A DNA stretch of 64,000 nucleotides from Halorubrum sp. DM2 (GTDB lineage Archaea > Halobacteriota > Halobacteria > Halobacteriales > Haloferacaceae), in contig NZ_LR594487.1 of NCBI RefSeq assembly GCF_901686465.1, positions 248,001 to 312,000 on the forward strand. Direction: 5' to 3'. A program made the translations under genes and the position numbers. Of this stretch, positions 8,630 to 17,802 are shown piece after piece. Under the pieces are notes generated by a model. The model saw only the letters and a program-made list of their open reading frames with translations. It was not told the origin of the DNA and made no database searches. Numbering within the stretch: the first letter of the stretch is position 1; each line of letters opens with the position of its first letter.

Positions 8630-8639
8630 AGATACAACG
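8616..8639 (-). promoter_or_regulatory. Perfect inverted repeat covering the tupA start codon
   Basis: Arms CGTTGTATC (8616-8624) and GATACAACG (8631-8639) are perfect complements separated by 6 bp, and the tupA ATG (8627-8629) lies in the spacer. A TATA-like element (ctatatgt read leftwards, about 8653-8660) lies about 26 nt upstream, putting the start of transcription near the start codon. A protein bound here would block RNA polymerase. The divergent ModE-like regulator is the obvious candidate, by inference. Confidence 0.7.
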
Positions 8640-8733
8640 GTGGGTCACCGCCACATATAGCTTACGTGCGCCGGTCGACGAGGGACGCCGGCGGGGCGAA
8701 AACGCCAACACGCCTCGGGGCAATCGCGGAGAC

Positions 8734-9519
8734 ATGGACGAGACGAGCGACCGCGGTCCGGCCGCCGCCGCCGCGGGCCGCGGCCGCGCCGCGCTCATCG
8801 AGGACGGCGTCGAGTTCGACGGCCGGGACGCGGCCCTGCTCCGCGCGGTCGACGCGGCGGGATCGGTCGCGGGCGCGGCCTCGGAGCTCGGTCGCTCCCG
8901 CGCCCGCGCCCTCTCGCGGATCGAGACGCTGGAGGGGGCCTACGGGACCCTCGTCGAGCGGCGGCGCGGCGGCGAGGGCGGCGGCGGGAGCCGACTCGCC
9001 GCCCCGGGACGCCGCCTCCTCGACCGCTACGACCGGCTTCAGGCCGTCCTCGCGGCGACCGCGGCGGTCCCGGAGACGGTCCTCGACGGCACCGTGGTCG
9101 CCGTCGACGGCGAGATCGGGGTCGTCGACACCGCGGTCGGCGAGCTGTCGGGATTTCATGGCGGCGGTGCGGACGCCGGGGGCGACGGGGCGGCGGTCGG
9201 CGACGCGGTCCAGGTTCGGATCGGTGCCGACGCCGTCACGGTCAACGACGCGGACAACGCGGTCGACCCCGACGCGACGAGCGCCCGGAACTGCCTCGCC
9301 GGGCGAGTTCGAGCTATCGAACCGGGCGAGACGGTGTCGACGGTTCGGATCGCGGTCCATGAGGCCGTCGTCAACGACAGCGACGAGGCGACCGACGGCG
9401 TCGAGCTGGCCGCGCTGATCACCGCCGAGAGCATCCGGCGGCTCGGTCTCGCCCCCGGCGATCCGGTCTCGATCCGGTGGAAGGCGACCGCGACCCGGCT
9501 GGTTCCGCAGACGGAGTGA
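8734..9519 (+). CDS. ModE-like regulator with a molbindin (Mop) domain, probable tungstate/molybdate sensor
   Basis: This 261-residue protein has an N-terminal winged-helix region (about 25-115: LLRAVDAAGSVAGAASELG, then SRIETLEGAYGTLVERRRGG). That is the LysR/ModE-type helix-turn-helix in which AGSVAGAA replaces the usual GSISAAA. The C-terminal part (about 180-260) is a Mop/TOBE oxyanion-binding domain: SARNCLAGRV near its start, then LAALITAESIRRLGLAPGDPV. The architecture matches regulators that bind DNA when loaded with molybdate or tungstate. It is divergent from tupABC and very likely controls it through the inverted repeat at 8616-8639. Confidence 0.82.
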   Translation: MDETSDRGPAAAAAGRGRAALIEDGVEFDGRDAALLRAVDAAGSVAGAASELGRSRARALSRIETLEGAYGTLVERRRGGEGGGGSRLAAPGRRLLDRYDRLQAVLAATAAVPETVLDGTVVAVDGEIGVVDTAVGELSGFHGGGADAGGDGAAVGDAVQVRIGADAVTVNDADNAVDPDATSARNCLAGRVRAIEPGETVSTVRIAVHEAVVNDSDEATDGVELAALITAESIRRLGLAPGDPVSIRWKATATRLVPQTE

Positions 9520-9613
9520 CGCCGGCGGTGGGCGGTCGCGTCGACGGGTCCTCCCGTGACAACCGCTCCCGCGCAAGCGAACGGTTTTTGCGTCGACCGA
9601 CGGGAGAGATGGT

Positions 9614-11242
9614 ATGAACGAGAACACCCCCGAAGGGGAGCCGCCGTCGGCGAGCGCTCCCCGGACGGACGGCGGGACCGAGCGCGCCGACGAGCCGGCC
9701 GAGGACGTCGCGCTCGACCCGTGGGGGTCGGCGTCGGTCGGCGACTACGCGGACCTCTTCGAGGAGTTCGGCATCGAGGCGTTCGACGAAGTCGGCGACG
9801 ACGTGCCCGACCCGCACTACCTGATGCGCCGCGGCGTCATCTTCGGGCACCGCGAGTACGACGCGGTCGCCGAGGCGATGGCGAACGACGAGCCGTTCGC
9901 GGCGCTGTCGGGGTTCATGCCCACCGGTGACCCGCACATCGGCCACAAGCTCGTGTTCGACGAGATCATCTGGCATCAGGAGCAGGGCGGCGACGCGTTC
10001 GGGCTCATCGCCGACCTCGAAGCGCACTCGGCGCGCGGGATGTCGTGGTCGGAGATCGACGAACACGCCCGCAACTACCTCCTCTCCCTCCTCGCGCTCG
10101 GCTTCGACGCGGAAGAGGGAGAGATCTACCGCCAGTCCGACAACCGGACGGTACAGGATCTGGGGTTCGAACTCGGCTCGAAGGCGAACTTCTCCGAGTT
10201 CGAGGCCATCTACGGGTTCGACGGCGAGACCAACATCTCGCACATGCAGAGCGTGATCACCCAGACCGCGGACATCCTCTACCCGCAGCTCGTCGACGAG
10301 CCGAAGCCGACGGTGATCCCGGTCGGTCCCGATCAGGACCCCCACGTCCGGCTCACGCGCGACCTGGCGACCCGGGTGCGCTACTTCAAGGTGACCGAGG
10401 CGTTCGCCTCCTTCGAGCTGGACGACGACGAGCGGCGGCTGGTGCGGGCCGCCTACGACGCGCTCGCCGCCGATGCGGACAGTTCAGAGACCGACGTGCG
10501 CTGCGAGGACGCCGCCGACTGGCTCGCCGACTACGAGCCGCCCGAGAGCGACCGCGAGAGCGTGGACCTCGCGGCCGCGAAGGCGTCCGCGCTCGACAAG
10601 CTCGAAGCCGGCGGGAAAGAGCCGCTCCGCCCCCGCGTTCGCTTCTTCGACCGCAACGCCACCGACGAGGCGTTCGAGGCGCTGATCGAGGCCGTGGAGA
10701 GCGAAAAACGCGTGTTCGAGGGCCACGTCGACGCCTTCGACCTCACCCGCGGCGAGGCCGAGTCGGTCGCCCGCGAGGTCGAGATCGACCACGACGGGTT
10801 CGGCTTCCGGCAGCCCTCCTCGATCTACCACCGCTTCATGACCGGCCTGACGGGCGGGAAGATGTCCTCGTCGATCCCGGCGAGTCACATCTCGCTGCTC
10901 GACGACCCCGAGGACGGCTACGACAAGGTGCGCTCGGCCACGACGGGCGGGCGCGACACGGCCGACGAGCAGCGCGAACTCGGCGGCGAGGCCGACGAGT
11001 GCCCCGTCTACGAGCTGTACGCTTACCTCCTCGCCGGCGACGACGACGAGCTGACCAAGACCGTCTACTCCGAGTGCGTCAACGGCGAGCGGCTCTGTGG
11101 CGGCTGTAAGGAGCAGGCCGCCGAACTCATGCGCGAGTTCCTCGAAGACCATCAGGAGAAGCGCGAGGAGGCCGAGGAGCTGCTCGACGACCTCGACATC
11201 GATTTGGACTCCGACCGGCGCGGCACCGGCGGAGAGCACTGA
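9614..11242 (+). CDS. trpS: Tryptophan--tRNA ligase
   Basis: This 542-residue class I aminoacyl-tRNA synthetase charges tRNA-Trp. The HIGH-type signature is PTGDPHIGHK (about residues 103-112) and the KMSKS-type loop is GGKMSSSIPAS (about 413-423). The protein has the archaeal/eukaryotic TrpRS type of core, with long acidic stretches and an N-terminal extension of about 40 residues. A late CGGCKEQAAELM segment is typical of the haloarchaeal enzyme. The start is ATG 9614. The gene is followed 42 bp later by dispersed-repeat copy A. Confidence 0.94.
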   Translation: MNENTPEGEPPSASAPRTDGGTERADEPAEDVALDPWGSASVGDYADLFEEFGIEAFDEVGDDVPDPHYLMRRGVIFGHREYDAVAEAMANDEPFAALSGFMPTGDPHIGHKLVFDEIIWHQEQGGDAFGLIADLEAHSARGMSWSEIDEHARNYLLSLLALGFDAEEGEIYRQSDNRTVQDLGFELGSKANFSEFEAIYGFDGETNISHMQSVITQTADILYPQLVDEPKPTVIPVGPDQDPHVRLTRDLATRVRYFKVTEAFASFELDDDERRLVRAAYDALAADADSSETDVRCEDAADWLADYEPPESDRESVDLAAAKASALDKLEAGGKEPLRPRVRFFDRNATDEAFEALIEAVESEKRVFEGHVDAFDLTRGEAESVAREVEIDHDGFGFRQPSSIYHRFMTGLTGGKMSSSIPASHISLLDDPEDGYDKVRSATTGGRDTADEQRELGGEADECPVYELYAYLLAGDDDELTKTVYSECVNGERLCGGCKEQAAELMREFLEDHQEKREEAEELLDDLDIDLDSDRRGTGGEH

Positions 11243-11284
11243 GACGACGCGACCGAAACGCGCTGCTTACTGACGTTTTATCCC

Positions 11285-11540
11285 GCGGTGGCGCGCGCCT
11301 CCGAGCGGCCGCCACCGGCGGCCGCGAGGAGCGCCGCGCGAGGGAGTCAGTCGCCCGGAGCGAAGCGGAGGACGACTGACGAGGCTGGGGAGGTATGAGG
11401 CTGTACTGTGCGGTCGCGGGGCGGGACTCGAAGGGGCAGCCGGGAGGCGGGCGCAGGCGACGTAAGGACCGCAGGAGCGAACGAAGTGAGCGACGAGGAC
11501 CGCAACGAGCGTGCGCCCGCCTCCCGGCTGGGGCTTCGGT
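11285..11540 (+). repeat. Structured dispersed repeat, copy A (forward)
   Basis: First of four related copies. It fills most of the 391-bp gap between the trpS and DUF5518 stop codons, where I see no gene. Three hairpins occur in order. H1 is a 9-bp stem with a 3-nt loop (11305-11325). H2 has arms 11346-11353 and 11373-11380. H3 is a 19-bp perfect stem (11437-11455 with 11512-11530). Invariant boxes are GGGACTCGAAGGGGCAGCC at 11423-11441 and GGCTGGGGCTTCGG ending at 11540. Outside the H3 stem, CGAAG pairs with CTTCG across a GGG/GGG internal loop. The tip between the H3 arms contains short repeats of the type agcgaacgaagtgagcgac. Confidence 0.85.
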
Positions 11541-11633
11541 AGTCCTCGTGTCGATCGCGGATTTACAAGCAACGACGTACGGCCGAGCGACTGGGGCCTC
11601 GACGGTATCTTCGCCGCCACGCCCCGTCTCACA

Positions 11634-12014
11634 CTACAGTTCTTCCTTCAGATACACCCCGAGCAGGCCGCCGAGCGCGCCCAAAACCACGGAGTAGGCG
11701 ACGCCGCCTATCACAGAGATCACTGTGAGGACGGCGATCACGCCGATTGTGAGACCGACTTCGAGCGGGATCGCGAAGAACCCGAGAAACGGGAGGAGTA
11801 CCAGCACGAGCAGCAAGATGACGACGATCGGAATCGACGCGATCGCGCCGGAGAGCGCGCCGACCCGAAGGCCGTCGTCGCTCTCGGCCGTCCCGTCGCT
11901 ACTCAGATACCCGGCGACAGCGCCGCCGAGGAGCGGTCCGAGACCCGTAAACGAGAGCAGGACCGATGCGACCGCGCCGATAACCGCGTTGAGGAGGGTG
12001 TTCTCGGTGTCCAT
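11634..12014 (-). CDS. DUF5518 family membrane protein
   Basis: This 126-residue protein has about four hydrophobic segments rich in Gly, Val and Leu. Glycine-zipper-like stretches (LLGGAVAGYL, GALSGAIAS, GVAYSVVLGALGGLLGVYL) are typical of the DUF5518 family of small haloarchaeal membrane proteins. Function is unknown. It starts at ATG 12012-12014, divergent from the HerA-like gene. It converges on trpS, with repeat copy A between them. Confidence 0.8.
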   Translation of the reverse strand: MDTENTLLNAVIGAVASVLLSFTGLGPLLGGAVAGYLSSDGTAESDDGLRVGALSGAIASIPIVVILLLVLVLLPFLGFFAIPLEVGLTIGVIAVLTVISVIGGVAYSVVLGALGGLLGVYLKEEL

Positions 12015-12140
12015 AGGTGGTCGGACTCTCGGCGGCCGCATACGCTTTGCGGACGCCGCCGCACCGAGACGAGCCGACGCGCGACACTGTTGGCCGTGCC
12101 GAGCCGATGGTTTATGATGCGGGCGGTACCTGTCACGGGT

Positions 12141-14249
12141 ATGAGCGAGGAGGAGGCCATCCACGTCGCGGACGTCAGCGAGGGGATCGGCGGCGACGCG
12201 ACGGCGGAACCGGGCTCGCCGGTCGATCTCCCGGTCGTCGACGTGCTCACCGGCCGGTCCTTTATCACCGGGAAGAGCGGCTCCGGGAAGAGCAACACCG
12301 CGAGCGTCGTCATCGAGAACCTCCTCGACAACGGGTTCCCCGTGATGATCGTCGACACGGACGGGGAGTACTACGGGCTGAAAGAGGAGTACGAGATCCT
12401 CCACGCCGGTGCCGACGACGAGTGCGACATCGTCGTCTCGCCGGAACACGCAGAGAAGCTGGCGAACCTCGCCTTAGAGCAGAACGTCCCGATCATTTTG
12501 GACGTCTCCGGCTACCTCGAAGAAGACACCGCGAACGAGCTACTCTTAGAAGTCGTCAAACAGCTGTTCGCGAAGGAGAAGCGACTGAAAAAGCCGTTCC
12601 TGCTCGTCGTCGAGGAGTGCCACGAGTACATCCCCGAGGGCGGCGGGATGGACGAGACGGGGAAGATGTTGATCAAGGTCGGCAAACGCGGCCGGAAGCA
12701 CGGCCTCGGCATCGTCGGGATCAGCCAGCGCCCCGCCGACGTGAAAAAGGACTTCATCACCCAGTGCGATTGGCTCTGCTGGCACCGCCTCACGTGGGAC
12801 AACGACACGAAGGTGGTCGGCCGCATCCTCGGCTCGAAGTACGCCAGCGCGGTCGAGGACCTCGGCGACGGCGAGGCGTTCCTGATGACCGACTGGGACG
12901 AGTCGATACGCCGGATCCAGTTCCACCGCAAGCAGACGTTCGACGCGGGCGCGACCCCCGGACTCGACGACTTCGAACGCCCGGAGCTGAAGTCGGTCTC
13001 AAGCGATTTGGTCGGCGAACTCCAGTCCATCTCCGACGAGCAGGAGCGCCGCGAGTCCGAACTCGCCGACCTCCGTCAGGAGATCGACAAGAAGGACCAG
13101 CGCATCCAGGAACTGGAACGCGAACTGGAGGAGGCCCGCGACCTGAGCAACATGGCCGACCAGTTCGCGCAGGCCCTGCTCGGGAAAGCCGAAGCCCCCT
13201 ACCGGGGCGGCGGCGGCGGGCGGCCCCCCGCCGAAGCCGACCGCCTCGGAACTACCGCCGCCGGCGAAAACGAGGCCGACGGGGGCGTCGACCAGTCCGT
13301 GCTCAAGTCGTACGACGAGGCGGTCGCCGCGACCGAGGCGGACGGTGAGACCGAGGTCGACGCGGAGGTCGAAGCGGACGCGGAGACCGAAGCAAACGCA
13401 GAGACCGCGGAGATCGCGGACGCCGCGGCGGACGACGGAGAGTCGGTCCCGGACGACGGCGACTCCGGCCCCGCGGCCACCGATTCCGGGGCCGTCGACC
13501 CGGCGGTCGAGGGTGAGTCGGGTCCGCCGGACGACGTCGACCCCGTTACCCGCGACGACGTGGCCGAGAGCGCGCTCCGGTTCGACGACGCGATCGAACT
13601 CGGCACCCGCGAGGCCGTCATCGAGGAGCTCCGCTCGCGGATCGAGTCGCTCCCGGAGCTCTCCCGGGGGATGCTCCGTCACTACCGGCGGGAGGGCGCG
13701 AGCGACCCCGTGGCCGCCCACATCGACGCCGGCGGCGACGGCGACTCCGGACACGCCTACAGCCGTCACCGACCGATCCGACGCGCGGGACTCATCCGCC
13801 ACGCCGGCCGCGGCCACTACGCCTACGCGGTCCCGGAGCTCGTCCGCGAGGCGTACGCCGACCGGCTCGACGAGACGCAGGTCGACGAGATCGTCCGCGC
13901 CGTCGAGCGCGTCTTCGTCCCGCCCGCCGAGCTGAGCTACCCGCCGGACGCCGACCCGTCCGACGTCACCAGCCCGGACTCTGCGGAGGCGACCCGTCCG
14001 TCCTGTGAGAGCGCCTCCGATGGGCCGACCGTCCCCGAGAACGAGGACGCGATTGCGGCCGGCGAAATGACTACCGACGACGGCGACGCGGTTGCGGCCG
14101 ACGGCGACCCGATATCGGACAGTGGGCGCGCCGCATCGGACGGGGCGGTCGGCTCGGACGGGGCGGTCGGCTCGGACGAGGCCGAGGCGGCCCGCGACTC
14201 TGAGTTGAGCGACGCCGCGCGGCGGTTCGCCGAGCGGTCGGAACGCTGA
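12141..14249 (+). CDS. HerA-like DUF87 ATPase with acidic C-terminal tail
   Basis: This 702-residue protein belongs to the HerA/FtsK-type ATPase group, whose members act in DNA translocation and end processing. Walker A is ITGKSGSGKSNTAS (about 45-58), Walker B is LLVVEECHEYIP (about 155), and a sensor-like GIVGISQRPADV follows. A coiled coil of heptads runs from about 290 to 345 (DEQERRESELADLRQEIDK). Then come a low-complexity Glu/Asp/Ala stretch, a winged-helix-like region (about 485-600) and another acidic tail with an 18-bp tandem duplication near 14150. No nurA or mre11/rad50 gene is adjacent. Start ATG 12141 has a TATA-like element about 28 nt upstream. Confidence 0.85.
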   Translation: MSEEEAIHVADVSEGIGGDATAEPGSPVDLPVVDVLTGRSFITGKSGSGKSNTASVVIENLLDNGFPVMIVDTDGEYYGLKEEYEILHAGADDECDIVVSPEHAEKLANLALEQNVPIILDVSGYLEEDTANELLLEVVKQLFAKEKRLKKPFLLVVEECHEYIPEGGGMDETGKMLIKVGKRGRKHGLGIVGISQRPADVKKDFITQCDWLCWHRLTWDNDTKVVGRILGSKYASAVEDLGDGEAFLMTDWDESIRRIQFHRKQTFDAGATPGLDDFERPELKSVSSDLVGELQSISDEQERRESELADLRQEIDKKDQRIQELERELEEARDLSNMADQFAQALLGKAEAPYRGGGGGRPPAEADRLGTTAAGENEADGGVDQSVLKSYDEAVAATEADGETEVDAEVEADAETEANAETAEIADAAADDGESVPDDGDSGPAATDSGAVDPAVEGESGPPDDVDPVTRDDVAESALRFDDAIELGTREAVIEELRSRIESLPELSRGMLRHYRREGASDPVAAHIDAGGDGDSGHAYSRHRPIRRAGLIRHAGRGHYAYAVPELVREAYADRLDETQVDEIVRAVERVFVPPAELSYPPDADPSDVTSPDSAEATRPSCESASDGPTVPENEDAIAAGEMTTDDGDAVAADGDPISDSGRAASDGAVGSDGAVGSDEAEAARDSELSDAARRFAERSER

Positions 14250-14296
14250 GACGCCCGCTCCGGCGAGCGGTCGGCGGCGGCGAGACCCTTCCGGGG

Positions 14297-15235
14297 TCAG
14301 AACGGCAGCGAGAGGTACTCGCTCGGGACCGCGTTCCGCGCCGTCACCTGCGGATCGACCACCTGACTGATCTCCAGTCCGCCGACGAGGCTCGAAAAGA
14401 GGTACGCGTCGGTGCGCGAGAAGCCGTGGTGGTGCGCCAGCAGATCCAGCATGTCGCCGTTCGCCAGTTCGACGGCCTCTTCCACCGTCTCGGCGCTGGC
14501 GAGGGTCTTCACGGCGTCGCCGGTGTCGACGACCGGCCGGTCCAGCGAGACGGGCGGGTCCTCGATCACGGAGAGCGTCGCGTCGACCTCGACCGCGATC
14601 TCCGCGCCGGTCCCGCACATCTCGCCGTCGGCCATCGCGGCCTTCGCGTCCCCCATCGCTAGCATTGCGCCCTCCTGAAAGACGGGGAAGTAGACCGTCG
14701 TCCCGCCGGTCACGTCGGTCGTGTCGAGGTTCCCGCCGTGGTCGTCGGGCGTGAGCGTCGAGACCGTCTCCCCGCCCGTCGCGACGCCGATCGTTCCGAT
14801 CACCGGCTCGATCGGCACGTCGATCCCCTCGAACTCGATCCGTCCGCCGTCATCGCTTCCGGCGGCTGCCGCGCCGTCGCGGTCGACCTCGGTGATCCGC
14901 GTCGCGGGATGGTCGATCTCCGGGTCGTCCCGAAGCAGGCCGAATCCGGGTGCCGTAAGCACTCGACCGCGGTCCTCCGCGACGCGCACGGCCTCGATGT
15001 CGACCGCGAGGAGGTCGCCCGGACTCGCGCCCGCCACCGCGATCGGCCCGGTCGCCGCGTTGACCTCCTCCGGGATCGCGTCGAGGAGGTCGTCGTCGGT
15101 CTGGATCGCCCCGTTCAGGCTGTCCACCGTCTCGACCGTCAGCGACTCGCCGTCGGCGGCCTCGTAGACTGGGTCCATTTCGGGGGCGAACTCGTAGACG
15201 TGGCCGTCGCGGTGTGAGACGACTTCTCGTGACAT
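14297..15235 (-). CDS. Acetamidase/formamidase family protein
   Basis: This 312-residue protein fits the FmdA_AmdA family, cytosolic hydrolases that release ammonia from short amides such as acetamide or formamide. Characteristic segments are GPIAVAGASPGDLLAVDIEAV, the histidine-containing TLTPDDHGGNLDTTDV, and VYFPVFQEGAMLAMGDAKAAM with GDxxAxxxxGE. A late DAYLFSSLVGGLEISQVVDP is also typical. The start is ATG 15233-15235. It has no operon partner, being flanked by the convergent HerA-like gene and the proteasome gene. The amide substrate cannot be read from sequence. Confidence 0.88.
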   Translation of the reverse strand: MSREVVSHRDGHVYEFAPEMDPVYEAADGESLTVETVDSLNGAIQTDDDLLDAIPEEVNAATGPIAVAGASPGDLLAVDIEAVRVAEDRGRVLTAPGFGLLRDDPEIDHPATRITEVDRDGAAAAGSDDGGRIEFEGIDVPIEPVIGTIGVATGGETVSTLTPDDHGGNLDTTDVTGGTTVYFPVFQEGAMLAMGDAKAAMADGEMCGTGAEIAVEVDATLSVIEDPPVSLDRPVVDTGDAVKTLASAETVEEAVELANGDMLDLLAHHHGFSRTDAYLFSSLVGGLEISQVVDPQVTARNAVPSEYLSLPF

Positions 15236-15350
15236 CGGTTCGGGATCCGCGCCGCACAGTAAAAAATCCGGGCGGCGAACTCGACGCGAGCGGAGCGTCG
15301 CGCCGACGGGGTATGCCGCGACGACGAAGCGCTTCGCGACCGTGAGGGCG

Positions 15351-16169
15351 TTACTCGTCGCTCCCGTCCGCGTCTTCCTCGTCCGCGTCGCCCGCATCCG
15401 CGTCGCTTTCGGCGTCTGCCTCGGTCCCTTCGTCGTCCTCGTCGTCACCGCCGAGTCCGGCGGCCTCGAAGGCGGTCTCGATCTCGTCGACCGGGACCGT
15501 GCGGAAGCCGTCGGCCTCCGTCACGGTCGCGACGGCGAGGTCCGACGGCTCGAAGTCGTCGTCGTGGGCGGCCAGCGCCGCGACGGCGAGTTCGATGCCG
15601 TCCTCCAAGGAGAGGTCGTCGCGCCACTCGTCTTCGAGGTGGCCCTGGATGTCCTGTCGGCCGCCGCCGATGACGGTCGCCTTCCACTCGTTGGGCGTCC
15701 CCGAGGGGTCGGCCGCGAACAGGCGCGGCTCGCCGTCGTCGATGCCGCCGATGAGGAGGGCCGCGCCGTACGGCCGCGTGCCGCCGCGTTGGGTGTTCTC
15801 TTGGATGTGGTCGGTGACGAACTTCGTCAGCGTCTCGACGCCGACCGGCTCGCCGTAGCGCAGGCGGTTCCCCTGCGACTGGCGGCGCGCGAGGTCAATC
15901 AGCTGTCGGGCGTCGGCGACGTGGCCCGCGCTCGCGGTGCCGAGGTGGTCGTCGAGCTTGTGGAGCTTCTCGATGCTCTCCGCCTCCATCAGCGACGAGG
16001 AGGGCCGGGACATCGCGACGAAGACGACGCCGTCCGTCGTCCGGACGCCGACGCTCGGCGCGCCCCGAGAGACCGCCTCGCGGGCGTACTCCACCTGATA
16101 GATCCGGCCGTCCGGCGAGAACAGCGACGTACCGCGGTCGTACGCCTGCTGATCGTTACCGCCCATCAT
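15351..16169 (-). CDS. psmA: Proteasome alpha subunit, second-paralogue type
   Basis: This 272-residue subunit forms the outer rings of the 20S proteasome and controls substrate entry. The N-terminus (QQAYDRGTSLFSPDGRIYQVEYAREAV) carries the Tyr-Asp-Arg gating motif and the H0 helix region. SAGHVADARQLIDLARRQ and GGTRPYGAALLIGG are conserved core segments. The first residues and VRTTDGVVFVAMSR resemble the haloarchaeal alpha-2 paralogue more than alpha-1; this is from memory of the family. A very acidic 40-residue C-terminal tail follows. Two adjacent ATG codons (16167 and 16164) could each start it. Confidence 0.92.
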   Translation of the reverse strand: MMGGNDQQAYDRGTSLFSPDGRIYQVEYAREAVSRGAPSVGVRTTDGVVFVAMSRPSSSLMEAESIEKLHKLDDHLGTASAGHVADARQLIDLARRQSQGNRLRYGEPVGVETLTKFVTDHIQENTQRGGTRPYGAALLIGGIDDGEPRLFAADPSGTPNEWKATVIGGGRQDIQGHLEDEWRDDLSLEDGIELAVAALAAHDDDFEPSDLAVATVTEADGFRTVPVDEIETAFEAAGLGGDDEDDEGTEADAESDADAGDADEEDADGSDE

Positions 16170-16341
16170 CGCCGATCACCCGCTCGCGCGGTGTCACGCT
16201 CGCTCATTACCTTCCCTTGCGTCGCGCCGTTGAAAAAGGGTCCGTAACCGGTACGTCTCGGTCCCGACCGGAACCGCGGGGCCAGCGTAGGGTTCGGCCG
16301 CCGACGGATATATCCACGCAGGTCGCTTAGATAGTCTGACA

Positions 16342-17802
16342 TTGACGCACACACGAACTTCAGCCGCGCTGCTGGCCGCGCTGACGATTCTGTCGGCCGT
16401 CGGCGGGGCGTTCGCGGTCGGCGGGGCGGCGGCGGTACCGGACGCGCGGATCACCGTCGGGGCGGTCGGGGTCACCCCGAGCGATCCGGCCGTCGGCGAG
16501 CGGACGGCGCTGAACGTCACCGTCTCGAACTCCGGCGGCAGCGACGCGGCGGCGAACGTGACCGAAGTCCGCGTCCGCGACGCCGACGGCGACGTGCTCG
16601 ACAGCGCCAGCGGCGTCGGCGCGCTCTCGGCGGGCGACTCGCTCGACGCGACGCTGTGGACGACGTTCGAGGAGCCGGGCGAGAAGCGGCTCACCGTCGA
16701 GGCCGTCGCGAACCAGTCGACGACCGGCGAGTTCGTCACCGTTAGCCGCGACACGGTGATCGAGGTGCGGCCGACGGAGGTGTCGCTCGACCTGCGGACC
16801 CGCGCGCTCGACCCCGAGGACCTCCAGAGCGACGACGGCAGCGAGAGCCCGACAGCCGACCTCGGTGTCGGCGGCATTCAGGGCATCTTCGGGGGCGGTG
16901 GCGGACTCGACGCCAACGACGGGGCACAGAGCGAGGAGTCGCCGCCGGTCGCCGACTCGCCCGTCGAGGTGACCGTCGTCAACACCGGCACGACGACGGC
17001 CGACCGCGTCAGCCTCCGGGCCGTCGGGACCGCGGTCGAGAGCGGCGACGGCGAGGCGGCTGACGACGGCGGGGACGCGGGCGACGACGTGAGCGCCGAA
17101 GAGACGGTCTCCGTCGGCCCGTTCGTCGTCGAGGACGTGGCTCCCGGCGAGGAGCGCCGGGTGATCGTCGACCTCGGGCCGCTCGACCGCCGCTCGGCGG
17201 TGACGGTCTCCGCGGCGTTCCGGGCCGACACGGACGCGCGCGACGACCGCGGGGCGGACCGCACCGCGGAGTCGACGGTGACGTATCCGGTCCGCGAGGC
17301 GACGCCGACCGTGACCGACGCGACGGTCCGCGAGGGCGCGGACGGCGCGGTCGTCATCGACGCCAACCTCGGAAACGTCGGCGACGGGGAGATGACAGGC
17401 GCGGTCGTCTCCGTCGGCGACGCGCCCGGCGTCGAGCCGACCCCCGCCGGCGGCGAGTACTTCGTCGGGTCGCTCTCGGGCAGCGACTTCGTCGGCTTCG
17501 AACTCGAAACGACGACGAACGCCTCCGTGGCGGAGGAGATCCCGATCCGCGTCGCCTACACCGAGCGCGGCGTCCGGTACACGGAGACGCTGACGGTGGC
17601 GGCCCCCGAACCGGACGACGAGAGCGACGGCGGCGGGACGCTCGGCCGGATCGGCGTCGGCGGAGTCGGGTCGGCGGGCACGCTCGCGAGCGCGCTCGCG
17701 CTCGTCGGTCTCGCCGGCGCGGTCGGCTTCGCGGTCAGGAGCGGGCGCGTCGGCGGGTCGAGGGGTCGGCGACGCGACGGACGCGACGGGTCGGCACCGT
17801 GA
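16342..17802 (+). CDS. Exported CARDB-type surface protein with C-terminal membrane anchor
   Basis: This 486-residue protein has a signal peptide (ALLAALTILSAVGGAFAVGGAAA, residues 8-30), then repeated Ig-like CARDB modules (first about 35-130: VGVTPSDPAVGERTALNVTVSNSGG). A Gly-rich linker lies near 175-195 and more beta modules follow. A C-terminal hydrophobic helix (about 450-470) and an Arg-rich tail end the protein. The apparent start is TTG 16342, supported by a TATA-like element at 16306-16314 about 28 nt upstream. Its stop overlaps the next gene (GTGA). With the ATPase and permease it forms a three-gene unit, so it may be the substrate-facing partner of that transporter. Confidence 0.82.
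   Translation: MTHTRTSAALLAALTILSAVGGAFAVGGAAAVPDARITVGAVGVTPSDPAVGERTALNVTVSNSGGSDAAANVTEVRVRDADGDVLDSASGVGALSAGDSLDATLWTTFEEPGEKRLTVEAVANQSTTGEFVTVSRDTVIEVRPTEVSLDLRTRALDPEDLQSDDGSESPTADLGVGGIQGIFGGGGGLDANDGAQSEESPPVADSPVEVTVVNTGTTTADRVSLRAVGTAVESGDGEAADDGGDAGDDVSAEETVSVGPFVVEDVAPGEERRVIVDLGPLDRRSAVTVSAAFRADTDARDDRGADRTAESTVTYPVREATPTVTDATVREGADGAVVIDANLGNVGDGEMTGAVVSVGDAPGVEPTPAGGEYFVGSLSGSDFVGFELETTTNASVAEEIPIRVAYTERGVRYTETLTVAAPEPDDESDGGGTLGRIGVGGVGSAGTLASALALVGLAGAVGFAVRSGRVGGSRGRRRDGRDGSAP

Noticed and set aside
11285..11540. Repeat family considered as CRISPR
   Set aside because: The copies are single, 254-381 bp long and tens of kb apart, with no short regular repeat-spacer array. 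No cas genes occur in the window.
12999..14618. 539-codon frame antisense to the HerA-like gene
   Set aside because: Repetitive Val/Gly/Arg composition with no domain, fully covered by the better-supported sense gene.
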